Part shown: in pieces, positions 46,711 to 54,626 of the stretch
Layout of the letters: each line of letters opens with the position of its first letter
Position numbering within the stretch: the stretch's first letter is position 1
Source: Niabella sp.
GTDB taxonomy: Bacteria; Bacteroidota; Bacteroidia; Chitinophagales; Chitinophagaceae
DNA: 64,000 nucleotides
Direction of reading: 5' to 3'
NCBI GenBank assembly: GCA_027493055.1
Contig: JAPUDO010000087.1
Location: 36,087-100,086, forward strand
Notes under the pieces: generated by a model
What the model was told of the DNA's origin: nothing
Database searches by the model: none
What the model saw: the letters and a program-made list of their open reading frames with translations, nothing else
Made by a program: the position numbers and the translations under genes

Positions 46711-47121
46711 ATGTATCAATATGAAACAACCATAAGGGTGCGTTATGCCGAAACCGACCAGATGGGCGTAGTGTACCATAGCCATTACTTTCAATATTTT
46801 GAAGTGGCAAGGGCCGAGTGCATCCGGAGCTTAGGAATTACCTACGCTGATATGGAGCGCGAAGGTATTATTATGCCGGTTGTGGAAGTAAACTGCAAAT
46901 ACCTGCGTCCTGCTTTATATGATGATCTGCTCACCGTAAAGGTTATTCTCAATAAGCTTCCCGAAGACCACAAAATATTGTTTCAACAGGAAGTTTATAA
47001 CGAAAAAAAGGAATTGCTTGCCACCGGGACTGTATTGCTGTTTTTCATGACCGCCCAAACAATGCAAAGGTCAGGGATGCCTGAGCCGCTTTATCAAAAA
47101 ATAAAACCGTTTTTTGGATAA
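46711..47121 (+). CDS. Acyl-CoA thioesterase, YbgC/4HBT hot-dog family
   Basis: 136 residues. The active-site motif RYAETDQMGVVYHSHYFQYFEVARAE carries the catalytic Asp (DQMGVVYH). Single hot-dog domain hydrolysing small acyl-CoA thioesters; YbgC relatives in Proteobacteria accompany the Tol-Pal system, but no tol genes are nearby. Middle gene of doxX-thioesterase-M50 protease. Confidence 0.88.
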   Translation: MYQYETTIRVRYAETDQMGVVYHSHYFQYFEVARAECIRSLGITYADMEREGIIMPVVEVNCKYLRPALYDDLLTVKVILNKLPEDHKILFQQEVYNEKKELLATGTVLLFFMTAQTMQRSGMPEPLYQKIKPFFG

Positions 47122-47122
47122 T

Positions 47123-48109
47123 ATGCCTGCACAGCATCATGAGCATACAGAACCGGAACCTACTGCCGGCTATCCTCCTAAATTTCTTTTGGAGCCAACA
47201 GAAGGCAGGACTTTATTACTTAAAGGATTATACAGTATCGTTTTGTACCTCGGTATAGGCTATCTGCTTTTGCGCAGGTGGGATCTGCTGCTTGTCATTT
47301 TTGGAGTGGTGCTGCTGCACGAAGCAGGCCATTTTATTGCAATGAAGTATTACAGCTATGCTGATGTGAGCGTGCTCTTCCTGCCTTTTATAGGTGCTTT
47401 TGTAAAAGGAAGCAAAAAAGAAATAAGCCAGCGGCAAAGCACCGTGATATTACTGGCAGGGCCTTTACCAGGTATCTTCCTGGGTGTTATTATCCACTTT
47501 GTATCAAAAGATCACCCTTCTTTGTATATAGACGGCGTACCGCTGCAACTGATAGCACAACTGCTGATCTGGGCCAACCTGCTGAACCTTTTACCCATTT
47601 ATCCTTTAGACGGCGGACAATTATTAAACCGTGTATTTCTAAATGAAGAAGGCACTTTGAGCAATATTTTTCTCTTTATGTCTGCTGCCGCTACCATATT
47701 CATTGCCTTCACCAGCAGGTTTTATGTGTTACTGATCTTTCCTGCAATGCTTATTTACAGGTTCTTTGCAGGCTTCAGCTCCGGCAGGCTTGAAAAAGAG
47801 ATAGAGCAATCGGGTATTGATGTCAACAAAACCTACCACGAATTAAGTGATAAAGATTATTGGGATATACGGGCTGTTGTAATACCTTGCACGCCTGCGC
47901 TTCAGCATATAGCTGTTGGTCCGCCCTATCAGTATCATGAAAAAGAAGATAAAATAGCCGCAGAGATTGAGAATACTTTACAGCGAAATCTTTTATTAGA
48001 TATTCCCATAAGCGGCAAGGTACTGACTGTTATTATATGGGCCTCAACGCTGGCACTGCCCTGGTTTTTTAATATAGAATTCCTGCTCCTTAAATACTTA
48101 GTGCGATAA
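47123..48109 (+). CDS. Site-2-protease-family zinc metalloprotease (M50)
   Basis: 328 residues from ATG 47123, 1 bp after the thioesterase stop; a TTG at 47114 is the alternative start. Zinc motif HEAGH at about 66-70 and the second motif NLLPIYPLDGG near 155-165, set in hydrophobic helices. It cleaves within or near the membrane. The C-terminal part (KTYHELSDKDYWDIRAVVIP) is soluble, and a last helix ends the protein. The substrate is unknown; no sigma/anti-sigma pair is close. Confidence 0.85.
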   Translation: MPAQHHEHTEPEPTAGYPPKFLLEPTEGRTLLLKGLYSIVLYLGIGYLLLRRWDLLLVIFGVVLLHEAGHFIAMKYYSYADVSVLFLPFIGAFVKGSKKEISQRQSTVILLAGPLPGIFLGVIIHFVSKDHPSLYIDGVPLQLIAQLLIWANLLNLLPIYPLDGGQLLNRVFLNEEGTLSNIFLFMSAAATIFIAFTSRFYVLLIFPAMLIYRFFAGFSSGRLEKEIEQSGIDVNKTYHELSDKDYWDIRAVVIPCTPALQHIAVGPPYQYHEKEDKIAAEIENTLQRNLLLDIPISGKVLTVIIWASTLALPWFFNIEFLLLKYLVR

Positions 48110-48145
48110 AGTCTATCTTTAGTATTTAAATAAATATTCATCATT

Positions 48146-48523
48146 ATGAAAATAGCTAAAGGGCACCAGGCAGTAATGCCTTATCTTATTCTAAAAAATG
48201 CGGAAGCCTTCATTGCGTTTACGAAAAATGTATTTGGCGCTACCGAAATTTTTAAAAGCTACCGCGACAATGACAATAAATTTATTATGCACGCTGAAGT
48301 ACAGATCAACGGCTGTAACATTATGTTCGCTGACGTGAACGAATTTTACGGTGTGGCTAATTCCAATCTTTTTATATATGTGAATGATGCCGATGAAACA
48401 GCAACAATAGCACTGCAAAACGGCGCCAAGATCATCAATGAGCTGGCAGACCAGGATTACGGCCGCAGCGGAGGCATTGAAGATCCTTTTGGAAATGTGT
48501 GGTGGATCACCAGTATGAAGTAA
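48146..48523 (+). CDS. VOC (glyoxalase/PhnB-like) family protein
   Basis: 125 residues, one vicinal-oxygen-chelate domain: VMPYLILKNAEAFIAFTKNVFGATEIF, NIMFADVNEFYGV, and the terminal DPFGNVWWITSMK with a bleomycin-resistance/PhnB-like ending. It probably binds a metal and a small substrate; the reaction is unknown. Single gene. Confidence 0.82.
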   Translation: MKIAKGHQAVMPYLILKNAEAFIAFTKNVFGATEIFKSYRDNDNKFIMHAEVQINGCNIMFADVNEFYGVANSNLFIYVNDADETATIALQNGAKIINELADQDYGRSGGIEDPFGNVWWITSMK

Positions 48524-48629
48524 TAGGCTGAAGGCTGGATGCTAAAAGCTGATGCCTGGCGCATTGCATTTTGAAGCCTTCCACTTTAAGCCTTTTGCTT
48601 TGCGCTTTAAGCTCTTTAAGCTTCAATGC

Positions 48630-49034
48630 TCAACTAATAAACCGCTGCCTCAGTTCAAGTGTTGGCAGCATACAGGTCTCTTTCTTGCCAAATATCCTGT
48701 AACGGTTACGGGCTATAAGATCATACACAAAATCTCTTATAGATCTCGGTACAATAATAAACCATGACAGCAATTTCGTTGGATAAGATAACCGGGCAGC
48801 TACTTTCAAAGCCGCATCAGACCGGGTGTATGCTTCACCGTTACAGATATAAACAAAAGATTTTAAATGATCTTCCGGCAAACCGTGCGCTTCCAGCAGC
48901 TTTTTTCCTGCATCAGATTGCAGAGACGCAAATTTAAAAACGGCTTCCTTATCACGTTTTAACACAAACTGAACAGCACCATTACACAAGTTGCATACAC
49001 CATCAAACAGAATGATATGATCCGTCTTACTCAC
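48630..49034 (-). CDS. DCC family thiol-disulfide oxidoreductase-like protein (DUF393)
   Basis: 134 residues. Motif LFDGVCNLCNGAVQFV has the CxxC pair and the Asp-Gly that name the family; KFASLQSDAGKKLL and SFVYICNGEAYTRSDAAL are also typical. Start is GTG at 49034. Role in redox chemistry is presumed, not proven. It overlaps nothing, and the lipoprotein gene starts 435 bp upstream on the same strand. Confidence 0.85.
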   Translation of the reverse strand: MSKTDHIILFDGVCNLCNGAVQFVLKRDKEAVFKFASLQSDAGKKLLEAHGLPEDHLKSFVYICNGEAYTRSDAALKVAARLSYPTKLLSWFIIVPRSIRDFVYDLIARNRYRIFGKKETCMLPTLELRQRFIS

Positions 49035-49037
49035 TTT

Positions 49038-49469
49038 TTATTTAGGCATACTTACAGAGAAATATACTTTTTTTTCTTCCTGCGATCCTTTACCGGGATA
49101 AGGCGTTATACTATCTAATTTAAAAAGGTATTTTTCACCATCTGAAGACAAAGTATAGGTTTCACTTAGCGCTCTTGCATTACAATCAGCGCCCGTACAA
49201 AGGTTTATATTTCGTTCACTGTTGTTATTGATCACTACGTTTAAAACAGCAATAGCTTCCCCTGCCCTTATACAGTTCGCATTTACGGGGCAGCGGCTAT
49301 CATTCACCTCTTTTAAAGTAATAACTGCATTGGCAACGGCAGTCTTTTCATTTACCTTCAGCGAATAGTTCTTTGCAATCTCTTCTCCTACAGATACCGA
49401 CCTCCGGGAGCAGGAAACAGCAACAAATAATACTATCAAAACTGAATACCTTAGCATATATGTTCTCAT
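49038..49469 (-). CDS. Hypothetical lipoprotein
   Basis: 143 residues. Lipoprotein signal VLFVAVSC (Cys about 20). The mature part is strand-rich with four Cys in the pattern NDSRCPVNANCIRAGEA...NLCTGADCNAR, likely two disulfides. Function unknown. Its stop lies 3 bp before the DCC protein start on the same strand, so these two form an operon and might share a redox theme (inference). Confidence 0.7.
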   Translation of the reverse strand: MRTYMLRYSVLIVLFVAVSCSRRSVSVGEEIAKNYSLKVNEKTAVANAVITLKEVNDSRCPVNANCIRAGEAIAVLNVVINNNSERNINLCTGADCNARALSETYTLSSDGEKYLFKLDSITPYPGKGSQEEKKVYFSVSMPK

Positions 49470-49517
49470 TGTTACGCTATACTACCTGTTATTTAACCAG
49501 GCGTTCTGATTACAAAG

Positions 49518-50816
49518 TTACACAACCGGCAGCTTCCATCCGTTATTATACACAGGCTTTACTAACCGGGTTGCTTTATCTACGTTAAATGTATTCTTTG
49601 CTTCATCCCAGTATATTTTTTCACCGGTACGAACCGCAATATTTCCAAAATGACTTACAATGGCCACTTTAGCACCTGCATCAAAAGGGCAATTCAGATC
49701 TTCTTTTTTCCGGGATTTTACAACATCAATGAAATTTGCAGCATGAAGATCCAGCCCCCTGTCAACCGATTTTGTCCAGGGTACGGATTCCAGCTTATTT
49801 TTCTCACCTCTTACTTCCCAGCCACTACGGTTGAGCAATAAAGTTCCGTTGTCTCCAATAAACGCTATCCCATGCTGCATACCATACAAGCCCATACCGG
49901 TTGCCATATTATGCTCCCAGCTCATCTGGAAATCGCCAAAATCGTATAACGCGGTTTGTATGTCAGGCGTTTCGCGCGCATCATCAGGAAAAACATATTT
50001 GCCTCCTGTAGCCATAACTGATTTTGGTGTTCCAGCCTTCATGCCCATCAGCACCATATCAATAAGATGTACCCCCCAGTCGGTCATTAACCCGCCGGCA
50101 TAATCCCAGAACCAGCGAAACTCGTAATGAAAACGGTTTTTATTGAAAGGGCGCTTTTTTGCAGGGCCCAGCCACATATCATAATTTACTCCTGCCGGAA
50201 CCGCTCCATTTGGCACCACGGGTAATGGTGTGGTACCACCCCTGTACATCCAGGCTTTAGTGGAAGAAACTTTTCCCAGCTTACCGGAATGTACAAAAGC
50301 AACCGCATCTTTAAAATGCTGCTGGCTGCGCTGCCATTGCGCCACCTGCACTACCCTGCCATAACGCTGCACAGCTTTACTCATTAACTGCGCTTCATAA
50401 ATAGAATTGGATACGGGTTTTTCGCAAAACACATCTTTACCGGCGGCACAGGCATCAATCATTTGCAGGCAATGCCAGTGATCAGGAGTAGCCACTACCA
50501 CAACATCCACGTCCTTATCGGCAAGCATCTTGCGATAGTCGGTATATGTTTTAGGTTTTATATTCAATTTCTGCAGATCACCCATCCGCTGTGACAGGAT
50601 ATTATCATCTATATCACATAAAGCCACGCATTGTACTTCAGGCACTTTTAATAAAGCATTCAAATTGCTCCACCCCTGGCCCTTACAACCAATAATGCCC
50701 ACACCAATTTTATTATTGGGAGCAATGGCACTTTTCATTGCCAGTAAATCGGCAGAAATTAAAGCGCCTGCACCAAGTACTGTTGTTCTCCTGATAAAAT
50801 CGCGACGGCTGTTCAT
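49518..50816 (-). CDS. Gfo/Idh/MocA-family oxidoreductase, Tat-exported
   Basis: 432 residues. A twin-arginine signal (MNSRRDFIRRTTVLGAGALISADLLA) directs the folded, cofactor-loaded enzyme to the periplasm. Rossmann motif GVGIIGCKGQGWSN at about 37-50, VVVATPDHWHCLQMIDACAAGKDVFCEKPV (family EKP lysine), then a substrate domain with WFWDYAGGLMTDWGVHLIDM. Such enzymes oxidise or rearrange sugars with NAD(P). The specific sugar is unknown. Confidence 0.88.
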   Translation of the reverse strand: MNSRRDFIRRTTVLGAGALISADLLAMKSAIAPNNKIGVGIIGCKGQGWSNLNALLKVPEVQCVALCDIDDNILSQRMGDLQKLNIKPKTYTDYRKMLADKDVDVVVVATPDHWHCLQMIDACAAGKDVFCEKPVSNSIYEAQLMSKAVQRYGRVVQVAQWQRSQQHFKDAVAFVHSGKLGKVSSTKAWMYRGGTTPLPVVPNGAVPAGVNYDMWLGPAKKRPFNKNRFHYEFRWFWDYAGGLMTDWGVHLIDMVLMGMKAGTPKSVMATGGKYVFPDDARETPDIQTALYDFGDFQMSWEHNMATGMGLYGMQHGIAFIGDNGTLLLNRSGWEVRGEKNKLESVPWTKSVDRGLDLHAANFIDVVKSRKKEDLNCPFDAGAKVAIVSHFGNIAVRTGEKIYWDEAKNTFNVDKATRLVKPVYNNGWKLPVV

Positions 50817-50940
50817 GAAACTGTTTTATTTTAAATTATAAAAAATTAAATTTACTGTTTAATAGACAGGGTATCCTGGTAATATGCACATGATTTCAAT
50901 ATGCTCCTGGCAGGCCCGTAAAAACAAATATATAAAACAA

Positions 50941-51747
50941 ATGAAATTTCTACTATACAATTTACTCTTTATCTGCCTGCTGTCAGGCTGCAAAACAATC
51001 CAGGTAAGTAATACCCCCGTAAACAGTTCCTCCGATTTTATACCTCATGGCAAACTGTTTACTGCCATCTGGATGCAGCGTTCAGCTGAATATAAGGCGC
51101 TTTGCGAGCAGGCATATAACCTGGCAGAGCTTCGGCTGAACGAATCACTGCAAAAGCCCTCTGACAAGCCTCTTGCTGTTATTACCGATATTGATGAAAC
51201 AGCTTTGGATAATAGTCCTTATGCCATACAACGCGCCTTACAGGGTAAAGACTTCGACAATGCTTCGTGGAGTGAATGGGTGAAAAAAGCAGATGCAGAC
51301 ACCATACCCGGCGCACTCACATTCTTTAAAAATGCAGCGGCAAAAAGTGTTACCGTATTTTATGTTACAAACCGGAACGAAAAAGAACGCGAAGCTACCC
51401 TCCGCAATCTCCTGAAATTTGGTTTTCCCAATGCAGATGAAGAACATTTGCTTACCATGACCACTACGTCAGGCAAGGAGCCGCGGCGCTCAGACATAAC
51501 TCAAAAATTCAATGTAGTTTTACTGATAGGCGATAACCTGGGCGATTTCTCTGTTTTGTTTGATAAAAAGCCTGGTACAGAAAGAACAGCAAACGTGCTG
51601 AACAACAGACATGAGTTCGGCAAAAGATTTATTGTGATTCCCAATCCCAACTATGGCGACTGGGAAGGATCCTTGTATAAATATAATTATAGCTTAACCC
51701 CAGCTCAAAAAGATTCAGCATGGAAAGCAAATGCTACATATTATTAA
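50941..51747 (+). CDS. Class C acid phosphatase / 5'-nucleotidase, lipoprotein e(P4) family
   Basis: 268 residues from ATG 50941, which gives a lipoprotein signal (FICLLSGC); the frame is open 19 codons upstream without a signal-like start. HAD motif I VITDIDETALDN (catalytic Asp residues about 83-85), motif II FYVTNRN, motif IV LIGDNLGDF. It dephosphorylates nucleotides or small phosphomonoesters outside the inner membrane. Its stop is 1 bp from the end of the convergent gene. Confidence 0.9.
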   Translation: MKFLLYNLLFICLLSGCKTIQVSNTPVNSSSDFIPHGKLFTAIWMQRSAEYKALCEQAYNLAELRLNESLQKPSDKPLAVITDIDETALDNSPYAIQRALQGKDFDNASWSEWVKKADADTIPGALTFFKNAAAKSVTVFYVTNRNEKEREATLRNLLKFGFPNADEEHLLTMTTTSGKEPRRSDITQKFNVVLLIGDNLGDFSVLFDKKPGTERTANVLNNRHEFGKRFIVIPNPNYGDWEGSLYKYNYSLTPAQKDSAWKANATYY

Positions 51748-51748
51748 G

Positions 51749-52474
51749 TCATTCCTTCATCCTGCTCCAGATCTCGTAAATAGGATCGCCTTTGGAGCTT
51801 TTGCCGGAATGGATCCAGTCTCCGTTCTCCAGTTTACCGTCAAAGCTTAAAGACATGCCCACGCGTGAACTGTCGCGGGAAAAGAACTCTATATTTTCGG
51901 TGTACTTGCCATCTTTAAAGGTATAAGTTCCGCCGCCGGTTCCGGAAAACTCGCCGGTTTCTATATTGATAGCCGCCCATTGAAAACGCGTAGCGGTCAG
52001 CAGTTTCAAAGTTCTCCTGGCGCGCAACGGAATATCGGCCATTTCATTTCCCTGTTTTCTTTTGGTAATGCGCCAGTTTCCTGCAAGGTTTTTCCCGCCG
52101 GTATCTATACGTTTCCAGGTAAGGCTAAAGCCATCGTCAGGCATCTTAGTGATCAGTTCGTCTCCGCTAAGTGTAAATGCATACTCATGGAATTTGCCTA
52201 CATCACTTTTATCCGCGCTGTTAAACTCTGTTTTGATTTTTACTTTGCCATCGGCTACAGTATAAGGGCCACCTGAAGTAAGTACAAACTTCTTACCGGA
52301 AAGGCTGTATTGCGTAAACATGCAATACCCGTCCTGGAGCAGCATCACAAAATCCTGTCCTTCATAACTAAATTCCCATGCACCTTCGAGCGCGTCCTGT
52401 TTATTTACAACCGGGCTCATGGCCATAAAAATGGCAGCTGGTACCATAAGAAAAAAATAAAACAACTTTTTCAT
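51749..52474 (-). CDS. Secreted protein with two lipocalin-like repeats
   Basis: 241 residues from ATG 52474. Signal peptide about 1-20. Two related halves each begin GxW and run through GG.YT..DGK.....EF (first: GAWEFSYEGQDF...GGPYTVADGKVKIKTEFNSADKSDVG; second: GNWRITKRKQGNE...GGGTYTFKDGKYTENIEFFSRDSSRVG), suggesting a duplicated lipocalin-like domain. No catalytic motif seen. Function unknown. Confidence 0.7.
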   Translation of the reverse strand: MKKLFYFFLMVPAAIFMAMSPVVNKQDALEGAWEFSYEGQDFVMLLQDGYCMFTQYSLSGKKFVLTSGGPYTVADGKVKIKTEFNSADKSDVGKFHEYAFTLSGDELITKMPDDGFSLTWKRIDTGGKNLAGNWRITKRKQGNEMADIPLRARRTLKLLTATRFQWAAINIETGEFSGTGGGTYTFKDGKYTENIEFFSRDSSRVGMSLSFDGKLENGDWIHSGKSSKGDPIYEIWSRMKE

Positions 52475-52567
52475 TGTAATCACTTTTATTGTTTATTGAA
52501 TTTCCAAAGACAATTAGCAAGGTTTGAGATGTTCACGCCTCAAACAACGGCATTCAGCAAAAATAAA

Positions 52568-53557
52568 TCAGCTTTCTTTTAAGATCATTTCAATGGCATC
52601 CAATTCAACCTGATCGAACTTTATATTATTCAAACATTTTAATGAGTCCAGCAATTGAGTGGCGCTGCTTGCTCCCACTAATACAGACGTTATTCTTTCA
52701 TCCCTCAATAACCATGCTAAAGCCATTTGCGCCAGGGTTTGCCCGCGTTGCTTTGCTAATTCATTTAATTGTTGGATTTGCTGCACCCGTTCTTTGGTTA
52801 TAGCCTCTTTTTGTAAAAAGCCATGCGCCTTGAACGCGCGGGAATTTTTAGGAATTCCCTTTAAATATTTACTGGTCAACAGGCCCTGTGCCAGTGGTGA
52901 AAAAGGAATACATCCCACACCTTTTCTTTCCAGCAGGTCCAGCAAGCCTCCTTCCACCCAACGTTCGAACATAGAATATTTAGGCTGATGGATCAGGCAG
53001 GGGGTGCCCAGCTTTCGCAGCATAGCAATCGCTTTCTTTGCTTCCGGCGCACGGTAATTTGAAATGCCCACATATAAAGCTTTTCCCTGTCTTACGATCA
53101 GGTCCAGCGCAGTCATTGTTTCCTCCAGGGGAGTATTGGGATCCGGACGGTGGTGATAAAAAATATCCACGTAATCAAGCTTCATGCGTTTCAGGCTTTG
53201 GTCTAGGCTGCTCACCAGGTATTTTTTTGAACCCCAATCGCCGTAAGGTCCGGGCCACATGGTATAACCGGCTTTGGTAGAGATGATCAGCTCATCCCGG
53301 TGCGCTTTAAAATCGGTATGCAATATTTTACCAAAATTTACTTCTGCACTTCCGGGTGGCGGCCCATAGTTATTCGCCAGGTCAAAATGCGTAATGCCAT
53401 TGTCAAAGGCAGTATGCAATGTTTTGCGATATACTTTCACATCGTCCACATCTCCGAAATTATGCCACAGGCCTAAAGAAATAGCCGGCAATAAAACACC
53501 TGATTCACCGCAGCGGCGATATTGCATATTGCTGTATCGTTGTTCTGAGAATTTCAT
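52568..53557 (-). CDS. yghZ: Aldo/keto reductase, L-glyceraldehyde 3-phosphate reductase type (YghZ/Gpr)
   Basis: 329 residues, close along its length to E. coli YghZ: MQYRRCGESGVLLPAISLGLWHNFGD, THFDLANNYGPPPGSAEVNFG (catalytic Asp and Tyr), ISTKAGYTMWPGPYGDWGSKKYL, HHRPDPNTPLEETM, SPLAQGLLTSKYLKGIP and the NADPH-binding VLVGASSATQL. It reduces reactive aldehydes with NADPH. Single gene, followed by the repeat-flanked toxin-antitoxin region. Confidence 0.9.
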   Translation of the reverse strand: MKFSEQRYSNMQYRRCGESGVLLPAISLGLWHNFGDVDDVKVYRKTLHTAFDNGITHFDLANNYGPPPGSAEVNFGKILHTDFKAHRDELIISTKAGYTMWPGPYGDWGSKKYLVSSLDQSLKRMKLDYVDIFYHHRPDPNTPLEETMTALDLIVRQGKALYVGISNYRAPEAKKAIAMLRKLGTPCLIHQPKYSMFERWVEGGLLDLLERKGVGCIPFSPLAQGLLTSKYLKGIPKNSRAFKAHGFLQKEAITKERVQQIQQLNELAKQRGQTLAQMALAWLLRDERITSVLVGASSATQLLDSLKCLNNIKFDQVELDAIEMILKES

Positions 53558-53609
53558 AATTCTTAATTTGAATATTTTTAAATATTACTTGATTAGTTTA
53601 CTTCTCTAT

Positions 53610-53717
53610 TTCTCGCGCTGGTCTGAGACCAGTGCGCCTGCGTTACTTAATCCCAAATTTAGCTCGGTCATATAAAGTTGACTCTTAACAAACAACTAAG
53701 TAACGGTAATGCACAGG
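53610..53717. repeat. 108-bp direct repeat, copy 1
   Basis: Identical over 108 bp to 54455-54562 (offset 845 bp). One end is a palindrome (CTGGTCT-G-AGACCAG inside GCGC...GCGC); the other end runs into GCAGAGGG, a decayed version of the CAGGTC-AGA-GACCTG hairpin after copy 2. Together the copies enclose the HigBA-type module. Confidence 0.9.
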
Positions 53718-53735
53718 GCAGAGGGAAGAAATGTT

Positions 53736-54101
53736 TTATACACTTTCCAGAATAAAATTTCCATCAAGGTTTAATTTTTTGTGTATAGCTTTTAGAAACG
53801 GAACATCAGGCTTGCGTTTGCCATTCAAAATTTGTGAGAGTTTGGCGGTACGGATATTTAACATCTCGGCAAGTTGGGCCTGGGTAATATTCATTTCATC
53901 TACCTTTTCCCGCACTATAGACGCAACAGTTACCGGTAATGGCATTATTTTCAGTATATGGTCTTCATAATACTCAATATCATTTGCCATTTGCTTTACC
54001 TGTTCTGCTTCGGCATCAGTAATATTTCCTTCGCCTTTATTCATAAGCTGGTAAATTTTATGCAGGGCTTCTTTATATTCTTTATTATTTTTAATTTTCA
54101 T
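53736..54101 (-). CDS. HigA-type antitoxin (HTH XRE)
   Basis: 121 residues. C-terminal helix-turn-helix (MNITQAQLAEMLNIRTAKLSQILNGKRKPDVPFLKAIHKKL) of the XRE class; the N-terminal helical part contains DAEAEQVKQMANDIEYYED. Such antitoxins bind and neutralise a RelE-like HigB and repress the operon. The reading frame is intact, whereas the toxin gene directly upstream is disrupted. Its start codon overlaps the original toxin stop. Confidence 0.85.
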   Translation of the reverse strand: MKIKNNKEYKEALHKIYQLMNKGEGNITDAEAEQVKQMANDIEYYEDHILKIMPLPVTVASIVREKVDEMNITQAQLAEMLNIRTAKLSQILNGKRKPDVPFLKAIHKKLNLDGNFILESV

Positions 54102-54407
54102 GCTCTACGTTTTTGGCGCCGATTGTTTTATTTAATTTATCATATTCTGCATGTGTACCAAACCATAAAATAAACACTGTTCTTGTTCTAAAAGAATTAA
54201 AGTAATTAAGCGAAAAACATTCCCTTTTATATTGAAAATTACTCTATTATTGCCAACATAGTCCGCACTGTTGAAAGTGTTCCGTACGTCTGAAAAACTA
54301 CTCCAATCAGCTTTCTTCACAATATCATACCACGTATTGAGCGGCTCAGCGGAAAGACTGTACTTTCGGGCGTATTTTTCAAGGGTTATTTTGGTAATAA
54401 TGACCAT
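54091..54407 (-). pseudogene. HigB-type toxin gene, frameshifted
   Basis: From ATG 54407 the frame gives a HigB-like start (LEKYARKYSLSAEPLNTWYDIVKKADW, NNRVIFNIKGNVFRLI), then runs out of family resemblance and stops at 54132. The expected ending is in another frame: RTVFILWFGTHAEYDKLNKT, the THAEYDK signature, with stop at 54091 overlapping the antitoxin ATG. A short deletion near 54220 between TTAATT repeats would explain it. The toxin is probably inactive. Confidence 0.7.
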
Positions 54408-54454
54408 TTATGCGAATTTACAAAAATGAAATTATTTCAAAAAATGAAATTTAC

Positions 54455-54562
54455 TTCTCGCGCTGGTCTGAGACCAGTGCGCCTGCGTTACTTAATCCCA
54501 AATTTAGCTCGGTCATATAAAGTTGACTCTTAACAAACAACTAAGTAACGGTAATGCACAGG
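54455..54562. repeat. 108-bp direct repeat, copy 2
   Basis: Exact copy of 53610-53717, followed by an intact CAGGTC-AGA-GACCTG hairpin (54558-54572). The element thus has a palindrome at each end and an A/T-rich middle of about 80 bp, without coding capacity. Confidence 0.9.
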
Positions 54563-54599
54563 TCAGAGACCTGCGCAAGAAAAACAAGAAAACAATAGT

Positions 54600-54626
54600 C
54601 CCCTTTTGGGAGATTTAGGGGGCTTT
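54600..54626. repeat. Intergenic C-run/G-run repeat
   Basis: CCCCTTTTGGGAGATTTAGG followed by GGGCT, ending at the dacB stop codon region. Of the same class as 11509-11547 and 12952-12981. Confidence 0.45.

Noticed and set aside
48524-48629. Possible small gene or RNA between the VOC and DCC genes
   Set aside because: Sequence is a low-complexity run of AAGCCTT/GCTTTAAGC-type words with no stable frame or convincing fold.
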